This document shows positions 7,034 through 16,500 of a stretch of 37,469 nt of DNA, piece by piece. The notes below the pieces were generated by a model. It made no database searches and was not told the DNA's origin. It saw only the letters and a list, made by a program, of their open reading frames with translations. The stretch is from an uncultured Bdellovibrionales bacterium (GTDB lineage: Bacteria; Bdellovibrionota; Bdellovibrionia; Bdellovibrionales; UBA1609), in assembly GCA_937936325.1 (NCBI GenBank), contig CALGWV010000129.1:1-37469 (forward strand). Direction: 5' to 3'. The position numbers and the translations under genes are program-made. The stretch's first letter is position 1; each line of letters starts with the position of its first letter.

Positions 7034-8416
7034 ATGAGAATTGAGACAGACAGTATGGGTGATGTTGAAATTGCTTCAGACAAAATGTGGGGAGCCCAAA
7101 CTCAAAGATCTTTAGAGAACTTTAAAATCGGATCGGATCTTTTCCCCAGGGAAATGATTCAAGCCTTAGGCATATTAAAAAAATGTGCCGCTGCCACAAA
7201 CGCGGACTTAGGATTGTTAGATCCTGACAAATCTAAAGCGATTCAAGCTGCTGCCACAGAAGTGGCCAAAGGGGATTGGGATGAGCATTTCCCACTAGTC
7301 GTTTGGCAAACTGGGAGTGGAACTCAAACTAATATGAACTCTAATGAAGTCATTGCCAATCGCGCAGCCCAGATTATGGGTTTTGAAATTGGCCAAAAAA
7401 AAGTTCATCCCAATGATGACGTGAACAAGGCTCAATCTTCTAATGATACATTTCCTACGGCCATGCACATTGCCATAGCTCAAAGTTGTCATGAGAGTCT
7501 GTTGCCCAGCCTTGAGCAATTTAAAAAAAGCTTGGATCAAAAAATAAAAGAATTTGAAGGAGTGATTAAAATTGGTCGAACCCATTTTATGGACGCCACC
7601 CCTTTAAGTTTAAGCCAAGAGTTTTCGGGTTACTCCACACAAATGGAGTTAGGAGTTGAGCGGATTAAAGAATCCTTAAAAAATATTTATAAAATTGCAC
7701 TTGGAGGCACGGCCGTGGGAACCGGCTTAAACACCCATCCTGATTTTGCTGTCAAAGCGGCAAAAAAAATTGCCCAAGAAACAGGCCTGCCTTTTATCAC
7801 AGCCCCAAATAAGTTTGAGGCCCTGGCCGCTCATGATGCTTTGGTTCACTTAAGTGGAGTTTTAAAAACTCTAGCCGCAAGTATTTTTAAAATTGCCAAT
7901 GACATTCGTATGCTTGGGAGCGGCCCTAGATCTGGAATTGGTGAACTGATCTTTCCAGCCAATGAGCCCGGCTCAAGCATTATGCCTGGTAAAGTGAATC
8001 CCACCCAAGCCGAAGCTCTTACAATGGTTTGTGCCCAGGTGATGGGCAATGATGTGGCTGTTAATTTTGGCGGGGCCTCGGGTCACTTTGAGCTCAATGT
8101 TTTTAAACCCATGATGCTTTTTAATGTTCTGAATTCAATTCAGCTTTTATCAGAAGGCTTAACGAGCTTTAGAAAAAATTGCCTTGAAGGACTCAAGCCC
8201 AATCATGATCAAATTCAAAAACATCTAGAAAACTCATTGATGCTCGTGACAGCACTAAACCCACACATTGGTTATGACAAAGCTTCGAAGCTAGCTAAAA
8301 AAGCCTATGAAGAAAACACAACTTTAAAACAAGCTGCCGTCTCATTAGGGTATTTAACAGAAAAAGAGTTTGACCAATGGGTAAGGCCCGAAGAAATGAT
8401 CACCCCTAAGGCTTAA
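7034..8416 (+). CDS. fumC: Class II fumarate hydratase
   Basis: Iron-independent fumarase of the TCA cycle (fumarate plus water to L-malate), a cytoplasmic homotetramer. 460 residues, the usual length. All three conserved regions of the fumarase/aspartase superfamily are present: [13 protein letters not shown] at about 94-106, [10 protein letters not shown] at 181-190 with the active-site histidine His184, and the signature [11 protein letters not shown] at 313-323 with the catalytic serine on the mobile loop. The N-terminal [26 protein letters not shown] is typical of FumC rather than aspartase or argininosuccinate lyase. AAAGGA lies about ten bases before the ATG. It stands alone, between two long hairpins at 6887 and 8543. 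Confidence 0.97.
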   Translation: MRIETDSMGDVEIASDKMWGAQTQRSLENFKIGSDLFPREMIQALGILKKCAAATNADLGLLDPDKSKAIQAAATEVAKGDWDEHFPLVVWQTGSGTQTNMNSNEVIANRAAQIMGFEIGQKKVHPNDDVNKAQSSNDTFPTAMHIAIAQSCHESLLPSLEQFKKSLDQKIKEFEGVIKIGRTHFMDATPLSLSQEFSGYSTQMELGVERIKESLKNIYKIALGGTAVGTGLNTHPDFAVKAAKKIAQETGLPFITAPNKFEALAAHDALVHLSGVLKTLAASIFKIANDIRMLGSGPRSGIGELIFPANEPGSSIMPGKVNPTQAEALTMVCAQVMGNDVAVNFGGASGHFELNVFKPMMLFNVLNSIQLLSEGLTSFRKNCLEGLKPNHDQIQKHLENSLMLVTALNPHIGYDKASKLAKKAYEENTTLKQAAVSLGYLTEKEFDQWVRPEEMITPKA

Positions 8417-8451
8417 TGCTTTAGTGTCAAAATAAGAATGCAAAGTAAGTA

Positions 8452-8472
8452 GTCTAAGTATGAACCTTAGAC
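8452..8472. repeat. Short hairpin after fumC
   Basis: GTCTAAG and CTTAGAC, seven bases apart, 36 bases past the fumC stop. A T5 run follows only after ten more bases, so at best it is a weak terminator for fumC. Confidence 0.4.
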
Positions 8473-8542
8473 GCCCAAGCTCTTTTTCAATCCCAAATCA
8501 AAGGTAGACTAAGCAAGTGTAGGTTTTTTCAATAAATTCCTG

Positions 8543-8692
8543 AGGTCGATTTAATTTTGAAGTGAGAGAGACATTCCAAGAAGCGTCGAGCGTCGCGCTG
8601 AGCGTATCTTGTTTGGCGAAGTGCAAGAGACGATCTGCGGCCGAAAGTGGGATTCTTGGAATGTCTCTCTCACTTCAAATTTAAAACGACCT
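8543..8692. repeat. Long inverted repeat (40-bp arms, 70-base loop)
   Basis: Arms 8543-8582 and 8653-8692 match in 38 of 40 positions; the inner 27 are perfect. The 70-base loop is markedly GC-richer than its surroundings and contains its own stem, CGTATCTTG (8603-8611) with CAAGAGACG (8624-8632), making a two-level cruciform or hairpin. It ends 20 bases before the next gene, like the one before fumC, but the arm sequence is different. Confidence 0.9.
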
Positions 8693-8712
8693 AAAATTTA
8701 TACGGAGCTTTA

Positions 8713-9591
8713 ATGAATTTATTTCAAGACATTGTCGAAAGTAAAATGCCTTGGTTTGGCAATAAAGACATCCGCCCTTATGTTTTAGTAAGACCTGAAA
8801 ATCGAACTCGTGATATAAAAAAATTAGCTCCAGTTCCTTCTTTTGCAGAAAAAGAATTTCTTGAGATCAACCCTCTTAAAATGAGCTCAAGCTCTTTTGT
8901 AAATGTGATCATGGATATTGAAGGCCGTGCCTTTGAAAAAAGCTCTATGCCTATGCCGGGCTGGGTGTTTTTTGATTGTGCTGTGATGCCAGGAGTGATC
9001 ACAGGTTTTGCACATAGAAAATCAAGCCTACCTCAAGCGGTTTTAGATGTGATACAAGCCCCTATTGATGACTTGGAGTGGATCCCCCTATCTTTATATA
9101 TTGCCATTCCAACACGAGCCGAGGAGTGGGTGGCTCACAATTTAACTTCAATTAACTCTCATCTTAAAAAAGAAAATAAATTTTATGGACTGGGCTTTAT
9201 GTCTAAGGCCTTTGGCCTTTGGTATGCCGATATTAAAAGACTCTGCGGAATGACTCAGTGGGGGAGCCCCGCTCTGAAGCTTCATTCTCATTTTGGAGAC
9301 TTTGAGATGGTCACTGCTTATACACCCAACCACTCTCATGCCAATACAGTGACCTACCGGTCTCATGTGCGCCATGAGCTTTGGCCGTTGTTTTTTAGCA
9401 AACAACTAGAAGCTGATTTTGAACATCGCTTTAAGCCTACAAAAGATCATATCAACCCCCTAGATGTGAGCGACATGAAGCGCATCCAGGGACTCATTGA
9501 AAAGGGGGAGTCGTTCTTTTTGAGCTCTTATGAGCTGAGAAACTCATCTTTAGACACAGCCTATAGCCTTTATAAAGAAGTCGTCTTATAG
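8713..9591 (+). CDS. Conserved-looking cytoplasmic protein of unknown function
   Basis: 292 residues, family not recognised. No signal peptide or membrane helix; the composition is that of a globular protein. Notable features are histidine- and tryptophan-containing stretches in the second half (LKLHSHFGDFEMVTAYTPNHSHANTVTYRSHVRHELWPLFF, near 196-237), where several His could bind metal, and a single cysteine pair region (DCAVMPG, RLCGM). The ribosome site GGAG lies about nine bases before the ATG. It ends 12 bases before map, so the two are probably co-transcribed, but a link to N-terminal Met removal is only context. A long hairpin directly precedes it. Confidence 0.8.
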   Translation: MNLFQDIVESKMPWFGNKDIRPYVLVRPENRTRDIKKLAPVPSFAEKEFLEINPLKMSSSSFVNVIMDIEGRAFEKSSMPMPGWVFFDCAVMPGVITGFAHRKSSLPQAVLDVIQAPIDDLEWIPLSLYIAIPTRAEEWVAHNLTSINSHLKKENKFYGLGFMSKAFGLWYADIKRLCGMTQWGSPALKLHSHFGDFEMVTAYTPNHSHANTVTYRSHVRHELWPLFFSKQLEADFEHRFKPTKDHINPLDVSDMKRIQGLIEKGESFFLSSYELRNSSLDTAYSLYKEVVL

Positions 9592-9603
9592 TTTTCTTTA
9601 ATT

Positions 9604-10392
9604 ATGAGTCAATATCCAGAAAAACATCTTGAATTTATTCAGGGCATGAAGGCCGCGGGCCGTCTTGCTGCTAAAACCCTTAAACTTGCAGGCCAGCTTG
9701 TGAAAGAAGGTGTGACCACGAACGCGATCAATGATGCTGTTCATGAGTACACTTTAAAAAACAAAGCTCTACCTGCACCTCTGGGTTATAAAGGTTTCCC
9801 CAAGTCTTTGTGCACTTCTGTGAATGAGTGCATTTGCCACGGAGTCCCTGACAATCAGGCTCTCAAAAATGGAGATATCATTAATATTGATGTCACTTCT
9901 ATTTTGGATGGATATTTTGGTGACACCTCAGCCACTTTTTATGTGGGTGAGGTGAGTGATCAGGCCAAGGCTTTAACGGAAGCCGCCTACCATGCTATGC
10001 ACAAGGGGATCGCCCAAGTGATTGGCGGGGGTAGAGTGGGGGACATCGGCTTTGCTGTTCAAAAGTATGTCACACGCCGAGGTTATACTCCTGTGGAAAG
10101 CATAGGCGGCCATGGTATTGGAAGAGTCTTTCACACAGAGCCTTTTGTACCCTCAGTTGGAAAAAAGGGGAAAGGTTTTAAGCTTCAGCCTTGGACCTGC
10201 ATCACTGTTGAACCCATGCTGAATATGACCTCATCGCCCATTCAAGAATTTGCTATCCCTGATTCTGAGATCTTTTATTATAAAGCCGAAGATTCTTGTC
10301 TCTCGGCCCAATTCGAGCATACCCTCTTAATCACAGACACAGGTTACGAAATCATGACTCTAGATGAAGAAGAAGCGGTAAGCTTCAAATAA
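9604..10392 (+). CDS. map: Type I methionine aminopeptidase
   Basis: Removes the initiator methionine from new proteins; a cytoplasmic dinuclear-metal enzyme with the pita-bread fold. 262 residues, as in the E. coli type. The metal ligands and active-site residues are all present: His79 (ICHGVPD), Asp96 (INIDVT), Asp107 (GDTSATF), His170 (GGHGIG), Glu203 (TVEPML) and Glu238 (QFEHTLL). His177 (VFHTEP) corresponds to the substrate-binding histidine. There is no zinc-finger N-terminal extension. The start lacks a visible Shine-Dalgarno (TTTCTTTAATTATG), so translation may be coupled to the gene ending 12 bases upstream. Confidence 0.96.
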   Translation: MSQYPEKHLEFIQGMKAAGRLAAKTLKLAGQLVKEGVTTNAINDAVHEYTLKNKALPAPLGYKGFPKSLCTSVNECICHGVPDNQALKNGDIINIDVTSILDGYFGDTSATFYVGEVSDQAKALTEAAYHAMHKGIAQVIGGGRVGDIGFAVQKYVTRRGYTPVESIGGHGIGRVFHTEPFVPSVGKKGKGFKLQPWTCITVEPMLNMTSSPIQEFAIPDSEIFYYKAEDSCLSAQFEHTLLITDTGYEIMTLDEEEAVSFK

Positions 10393-10397
10393 ACAAG

Positions 10398-10497
10398 TAG
10401 GAGCCGTGAAATATTGATATTGGTTTTAAGTGCTTTCACTCCTAAGTTTGTTGAAGTGAGGCCGAGGATCACTAATAAAATTATTTCACAGCCCTTA
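10398..10497. mobile_element. Possible short TA-flanked inverted-repeat element upstream of ahcY
   Basis: GAGCCGTGAAATATTGATATTGGT (10401-10424) and the reverse complement of 10471-10494 match in 18 of 24 positions, and several mismatches become G-U pairs in RNA. Both ends are flanked by TA, and the right end read inward, AGGGCTGTGAA, resembles the AGGGCTGTTGAA end of the element at 3291. It may be a shortened member of that family, or an RNA leader structure of ahcY. Confidence 0.4.
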
Positions 10498-10535
10498 AAG
10501 CAACATAACTCAATTATTATTTAAGGAGCATTAAT

Positions 10536-11906
10536 ATGTTAGAAACCCAATCTCAAACTTCACATTCCACAGCCACCACAACGACAATGCCTGATTACAG
10601 AGTCTGTGAGCAGGCTATGAAGGACCCTGCTTTTTTTAAAAAACTAGCAAAATTTGGCCGAGAAGAAATCCAAATTGCAGAAACCGAAATGCCTGGACTG
10701 ATGGCTTTAAGAACTGAGTACAAAGGAAAGTCTCCCCTTAAAGGAGCTAAGATCACAGGTTGTCTCCATATGACGATTCAAACCGCTGTTCTCATTGAAA
10801 CACTTATAGATTTAGGTGCAGAAGTGAGGTGGAGTTCTTGTAATATTTACTCCACTCAGGATCATGCGGCTGTGGCCATGGCCGAAAGAGGGGTTCCGAT
10901 TTTTGCTTGGAAGGGCGAGACCGAAGAAGAATATGAGTGGTGTATCCAGCAGAGCATCGAAGGCTGGGGAAGTGATGGGTATAATCTCATCTTAGATGAT
11001 GGTGGAGATCTCACTTCCATTATGCATCAACCCAAATACGAAGCTGTAATGAAACAAATTATTGGGGTCACAGAAGAGACCACAACAGGAGTCCATCACT
11101 TACTTCAAATGGAAAAAAAAGGTGAGCTTAAAATCCCTGCCATTAATGTGAATGACTCCGTGACTAAATCTAAATTTGATAATCTCTATGGCTGCAGAGA
11201 GTCTCTTGTCGACGCTATTAAAAGAGCCACAGATGTGATGATTGCCGGTAAAGTAGCCGTTGTTGCGGGTTATGGTGATGTGGGCAAGGGATCTGTAGGA
11301 TCTTTAAAAGGTCTTGGAGCTCGTATCATTGTGACTGAAGTAGATCCTATATGTGCTTTGCAAGCTTCTATGGAAGGTTATGAAGTGATGACTATGGAAG
11401 AGGCCGCACCCCTAGCTGATATTTTTGTTACGGCTACAGGCTGTTGTGACATCATCACTCAAAAACATTTTGAATCTATGAAAGACGGGGCCATTGTTTG
11501 TAATATTGGTCACTTTGATGTGGAAATCGATATGGCATGGTTAAATAGCAACTCCAAAACCACTGAAATCAAACCTCAGGTGGATCTCCATACTTTGAAA
11601 AACGGAAACCGTATTATTGTTTTAGCTAAAGGAAGACTTGTGAATTTAGGTTGTGCCACAGGACATCCGTCTTTTGTGATGAGTGCGTCTTTCACAAATC
11701 AAGTGATGGCGCAAATCGAATTGTGGGAAAACCAAGATAAATACCCTATCGGAGTTTATCGTTTGCCTAAACATCTTGATGAAAAAGTAGCGGCCCTTCA
11801 CTTAGAGAAGGTGGGAGCCCGTCTTACAACTTTATCGACGAAACAGTCTAAGTATTTAGGTCTTGAAACCGAAGGTCCTTATAAGCCAGAACACTATCGT
11901 TACTAA
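10536..11906 (+). CDS. ahcY: S-adenosylhomocysteine hydrolase
   Basis: NAD-dependent cytoplasmic enzyme splitting S-adenosylhomocysteine to adenosine and homocysteine, closing the methyl cycle. 456 residues. Landmarks: substrate-domain stretch [15 protein letters not shown] (76-90), [15 protein letters not shown] (100-114), DDGGD (154-158), [10 protein letters not shown] (180-189), the catalytic region [11 protein letters not shown] (206-216), the NAD-binding GYGDVGKG (245-252), and the C-terminal KPEHYRY tail that contacts NAD of the neighbouring subunit. TAAGGAGC gives a good ribosome site nine bases before ATG. The first 18 residues are low-complexity Ser/Thr/Gln. The dehydrogenase gene starts 22 bases after the stop, so it heads the operon that ends with icmF. 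Confidence 0.97.
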   Translation: MLETQSQTSHSTATTTTMPDYRVCEQAMKDPAFFKKLAKFGREEIQIAETEMPGLMALRTEYKGKSPLKGAKITGCLHMTIQTAVLIETLIDLGAEVRWSSCNIYSTQDHAAVAMAERGVPIFAWKGETEEEYEWCIQQSIEGWGSDGYNLILDDGGDLTSIMHQPKYEAVMKQIIGVTEETTTGVHHLLQMEKKGELKIPAINVNDSVTKSKFDNLYGCRESLVDAIKRATDVMIAGKVAVVAGYGDVGKGSVGSLKGLGARIIVTEVDPICALQASMEGYEVMTMEEAAPLADIFVTATGCCDIITQKHFESMKDGAIVCNIGHFDVEIDMAWLNSNSKTTEIKPQVDLHTLKNGNRIIVLAKGRLVNLGCATGHPSFVMSASFTNQVMAQIELWENQDKYPIGVYRLPKHLDEKVAALHLEKVGARLTTLSTKQSKYLGLETEGPYKPEHYRY

Positions 11907-11928
11907 ATAGTTTTTGAGGAGGTGGGTT

Positions 11929-12792
11929 ATGGCCCATGAAGAATTTAAAATAATAGGTGTTGTGGGGGCCGGACAAATGGGCTCCGGCATTGCCCAAGTG
12001 GCAGCCATGAAGGGCTTTCAAGTCCATGTCTTAGATGTAGCTCAAGGCTCTTTAGATAAAGGTCTGGCCGCAGTTGAAAAATCTCTAAGCCGCCTTGTTA
12101 AAAAAGAAAAGCTCAGCGAGGCTGAAAAAATGAAGGCCCTTCAAAATTTGAAGTGGGGGACTGAGGCTCAAAGTCTGTTTGCTGACGCAGACGTTGTGAT
12201 TGAGGCGGCCACTGAAAACTTAAATTTAAAATTAGAAATATTTAAAAATTTAGATCAAGTTTGCCCAGAAAAAACAATTCTTTGCTCGAATACGTCTTCC
12301 ATCTCAATCACTAAACTCGCCAGTGCGACCTCTCGTCCAGAGAAGTTTTGTGGCATGCATTTTATGAACCCTGTTCCAATAATGAAATTAGTAGAAGGGA
12401 TCAGTGGATTGCAGACCTCCAAAGAGACTTTTGAAAGGTTGAAGTCTTTTGCTGAAAACCTAGGAAAAGTTTTCGTAGAGGCTCAGGATCAGCCAGGCTT
12501 TGTTGTAAACCGAATTCTTATGCCTATGATCAATGAAGCTGTTTTTGCCTTGTACGAAGGTTTGGCTTCGGCTGAAGATATCGATAAAGCTATGATTCTT
12601 GGAACTAACCAACCCATGGGCCCTCTGGCACTTGCTGATTTTATTGGTTTAGACACTTGTCTTTCTATTATGGAAGTTCTCCATGAGGGGTTTGCGGATT
12701 CAAAATACAGACCTTGTCCGCTGCTTAAAAAATATGTTGAAGCCGGTTGGTTAGGTCGCAAAGTTAAAAAAGGTTTTTATAGTTATGAGTGA
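11929..12792 (+). CDS. hbd: 3-hydroxybutyryl-CoA dehydrogenase
   Basis: NAD(P)-dependent oxidation of (S)-3-hydroxyacyl-CoA, a short-chain beta-oxidation or butyrate-pathway step. 287 residues, matching single-domain Hbd/MmgB proteins. It starts with a Rossmann motif GVVGAGQMGSGIAQVAA, followed by CSNTSSISITKLA and HFMNPVPIMKLVE with the catalytic histidine. The C-terminal helical domain has GFVVNRILMPMINEA and ends GWLGRKVKKGFYSYE. The ATG at 11929 is chosen because GGAGG lies six bases before it; an earlier ATG at 11914 would place that ribosome site inside the gene. The stop overlaps the next gene by eight bases, indicating translational coupling. Confidence 0.94.
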   Translation: MAHEEFKIIGVVGAGQMGSGIAQVAAMKGFQVHVLDVAQGSLDKGLAAVEKSLSRLVKKEKLSEAEKMKALQNLKWGTEAQSLFADADVVIEAATENLNLKLEIFKNLDQVCPEKTILCSNTSSISITKLASATSRPEKFCGMHFMNPVPIMKLVEGISGLQTSKETFERLKSFAENLGKVFVEAQDQPGFVVNRILMPMINEAVFALYEGLASAEDIDKAMILGTNQPMGPLALADFIGLDTCLSIMEVLHEGFADSKYRPCPLLKKYVEAGWLGRKVKKGFYSYE

Positions 12793-13558
12793 TTTCAATT
12801 TTGTAAAAATCAGTGAAGCTCAATCCGGTTTGTTTGAGGTTGTGATATCAAGACCTGATGCCATGAATGCCTTAAATCCAGAAGTCTTGGGGCAACTCAG
12901 TCGCAGCCTTTTGGATCTAGAGCAAAAAAAAGCTCGAGTGGTGATTTTTTCTGGAGAAGGGCGAGCCTTTGTGGCTGGAGCTGATATTTCTAAAATGAAA
13001 GACATGAACGCCGAGCAAGCTCTGGAGTTCTCAAAAATGGGGCACGGGGTTTTCAATCAAATTGAAAAAGCTTCTTTTGTCAGCATTGCCATGGTCAATG
13101 GATTTTGTTTAGGAGGTGGTTTAGAGCTGGCTCTAAGTTGTGATCTGATGTGGACACATTCAAAAGCTAAATTTGGTTTACCCGAGGTAGGCTTAGGTTT
13201 AATCCCAGGGTTTGGGGGAACTCAAAGACTTCAAAAAAAAGTAGGAGAAACCCGGGCCAAATGGATGGCCCTTTCTGGTGAAATGTTTTCGGCCAAAGAT
13301 CTTAAGGACTGGGGACTTTTTTGTGAGTTCACCGAGCCTGAAGAGCTAGCAGCCCATGTGATGGGCTGGGCTGAGCGCATCCTTAAAAAAGGACCTTCAG
13401 CACAAGCTCATGTGAAGTCCTTGCAAAGAAGTGCCTCTGGGCTAAGCATGGATCAAGGGCTATCTTTAGAGCAAGAGAGATTCTCTGAGATCTTTAAGGG
13501 GAAAGAGCACCTAGAAGGCTTGTCTGCATTTTTAGAAAAACGTGAGGCTCAGTTTTAA
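12785..13558 (+). CDS. Enoyl-CoA hydratase/isomerase (crotonase family)
   Basis: Hydrates enoyl-CoA to 3-hydroxyacyl-CoA, the step before the upstream dehydrogenase. 257 residues, standard for the family. Oxyanion-hole motifs are FVAGADISKMKDM (about 60-72) and GFCLGGGLELALSCDL (about 106-121). The region FGLPEVGLGLIPGFGGTQRL (about 130-149) carries the second catalytic glutamate, and the first lies in GLELA. Both acid residues of a true hydratase therefore seem present. It overlaps hbd by eight bases and ends one base before the icmF start, so the four genes form one tight unit. Confidence 0.93.
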   Translation: MSDFNFVKISEAQSGLFEVVISRPDAMNALNPEVLGQLSRSLLDLEQKKARVVIFSGEGRAFVAGADISKMKDMNAEQALEFSKMGHGVFNQIEKASFVSIAMVNGFCLGGGLELALSCDLMWTHSKAKFGLPEVGLGLIPGFGGTQRLQKKVGETRAKWMALSGEMFSAKDLKDWGLFCEFTEPEELAAHVMGWAERILKKGPSAQAHVKSLQRSASGLSMDQGLSLEQERFSEIFKGKEHLEGLSAFLEKREAQF

Positions 13559-13559
13559 A

Positions 13560-16500
13560 ATGAAAAACCCAATACGTATTGTTACAGCCGCTTCTTTATT
13601 CGACGGACATGATGCCAGCATCAATATTATGAGGCGCATCCTTCAAGACAAAGGGGCTGAGGTGATACACCTTGGGCACAATCGTTCCGTAAAAGATATT
13701 GTCCAATGTATTTTGCAAGAAGGGGCCCAGGGTGTGGCTATCTCCTCCTATCAGGGGGGGCACATGAAATATTTTAAATATATGAAAGACCTGCTCAAAG
13801 CCAATGGGGCGGATTATGTCAAAATTTTCGGCGGCGGTGGTGGGGTCATTATCCATGAGGAAAAGCGCGAGTTAGAGGCATACGGAATCACTCAGATTTT
13901 TCATCCTGAAGACGGCAGACGTCTCGGCCTTGAGGGCATGATCCAAATGATCATAGATGAATGTGACTTTTCTATTTTAGATCAAGCTCAAAGTTTTAAA
14001 GCTCCTAAAGAGGAGATCTTAAAAGCCGGTGGGGAGTACGATCGTGATTTAGGGCTGCATATTACAGCCTTAGAGCTTCACAAAAATTCTCCAGTGGATC
14101 TACAAAAGATAAATAAAAATTATGAACACAGCAGGACTCCTGTTTTGGGTGTGACCGGAACAGGTGGGGCGGGTAAGTCCAGCCTTATTGATGAGGTGAT
14201 ACTGAGGTTTCGCCAAGCTTATCCTGAAAAAAATATTGCTGTTGTTTGTGTAGATCCCACAAAGCAAAAAACAGGAGGATCTCTTTTAGGAGACCGAATA
14301 CGTATGAACAGCCTCTCTAGAGGACAGGTGTTTATGCGCTCGCTGGCCTCAAGGGGATCAGGAAATGAAATCTCAAAAGATTTACCTTTAATTTTAGAAG
14401 ACCTTAAAACCCGTGGCTTTGATTTAATCATTGCAGAGAGTTCTGGGACGGGGCAATCCAGTCATGCCATCACTGAGTTTTGCGATTTGAGCCTTTATGT
14501 CATGACCTCTGAGTTCGGGGCGCAAAGCCAGTTAGAAAAAATTGAGATGATCGATTTTGCGGATCTCATTGCCATTAACAAAGCCGACCGACAGGGGGCT
14601 TTAGATGCATTAAGAGATGTTAAAAAACAATATGTAAGATCCAGAAAATTGTTTCACCAAGACGTCGAGCTGCCGGTGTTTTTAACTCAAGCCTCTAATT
14701 TTTGTGATGAAGGGGTGAACACACTTTTTGAAGGTCTTACAAAAACTCTCACTGGTTTGCAAAAAAACACTTGGGAGCTTACCCCTGAACAATTAGATGA
14801 GCTCCGCGCCCAGCCCCAAAGCCAAATTGTGCCCGCCGAAAGAAAACATTATTTATCTGATGTGGTTTCAAAAGTGAAAGCCTATCATAAAAAAACAGCA
14901 GAGCTTTGCGTCGATGCCAAAAAACTAGAAGCCATTGAGGTTTTAAAAAAACAAGAGCCTGAGCTTTTAAATTCCACAGATCTTGCAGAGACAAAACTTA
15001 AAGAAAGCCTTTTAGATGTTTATGATGATTTAAAATCTTGGGACGACATCTATGATAAATATCAGAAAACAAAATTTGTTTATAAAGTGCGACAAAAAGA
15101 AGTTCACCAAAGTTTAAAAAAAGAAAGCCTCAGTGGTACAGCCATCCCAAGGGTGAGCCTGCCTCAAACAAAAAGTTACTCTGAGCTTACAAAGTTTTTA
15201 AGAAGTGAGAACCTGCCAGGATATTTTCCCTATACCGCAGGAGTGTTTCCTTTAAAACGTGAGGGGGAAGATCCCACTCGTCAGTTCGCTGGCGAAGGCC
15301 CACCGGAAAAAACGAATAAAAGATTTCATTATCTTTCAGAAGGCCAGCCTGCAAAAAGACTCTCCACCGCTTTTGACTCTGTCACTTTGTATGGGGAAGA
15401 CCCAGATCTGCGCCCTGATATATTTGGTAAAGTCGGCGAAAGCGGAGTGAGCATTGCCACTTTAGATGATATGAAACGCCTTTATGAAGGCTTTGATCTT
15501 TGTGCCCCTAAAACCAGTGTGAGTATGACTATCAATGGTCCAGCTCCAATGATATTAGCTTTTTTTATGAACACGGCTATTGACCAAAAACAAGAAAGAC
15601 TTGAAAAAGAATTAGGCCGCAGCCTGACTGATGAGGAAAAGTCTCAATCCCGTGCTGAAGCTTTAGCCAGTGTGAGAGGCACGGTTCAAGCTGATATTTT
15701 AAAAGAAGACCAAGGGCAAAACACCTGTATCTTCTCCATTGATTTTGCACTTAAAATGATGGGCGACATTCAAGAGTACTTTATAAATAACAAGGTTAGA
15801 AATTTTTATTCAGTGAGTATTTCCGGTTATCATATTGCTGAAGCTGGAGCCAACCCCATCACTCAATTAGCCCTGACCTTAAGTAATGCTTTTACCTATG
15901 TGGAGTATTATAAATCCCGTGGGATGAAAGTCGATGACTTTGCTCCGAACTTAAGTTTCTTTTTCAGTAATGGAATGGATCCAGAGTACGCCGTTTTAGG
16001 TCGTGTGGCTCGGCGGATTTGGGCCATCGCTATGAAAGATCTATATGGAGCTGGAGCGCGAGCTCAAAAATTAAAATATCATATTCAAACTAGCGGAAGG
16101 TCTCTTCATGCCCAAGAAATCCAGTTCAATGATATTCGCACCACACTTCAGGCTTTGATGGCTGTGACGGATCAGTGCAATTCTTTGCACACAAACGCCT
16201 ACGATGAGGCCATCACCACTCCCACTGAAGAGTCCGTAAGAAGGGCTCAAGCCATACAGCTGATTATCAATCATGAGCTCGGGCCGATGAAAAACGAAAA
16301 TTCTCTTCAAGGAAGTTATTTTTATGAGTGGCTCACTGACACTGTAGAAGAATCCGTCTTAAAAGAATTTTTGAAAATCTCAGAACGCGGCGGTGTATTG
16401 GGGGCTATGGAAACCGGTTATCAACGCAGCCAAATTCAAGAAGAAAGCATGCACTACGAAACCTTAAAACATGATGGCACCCTACCTTTGATTGGTGTGA

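Noticed and set aside
10393-10535. SAH riboswitch upstream of ahcY
   Set aside because: The expected conserved core is not recognisable by eye; the visible inverted repeat has element-like TA-flanked ends instead. A covariance search would decide.
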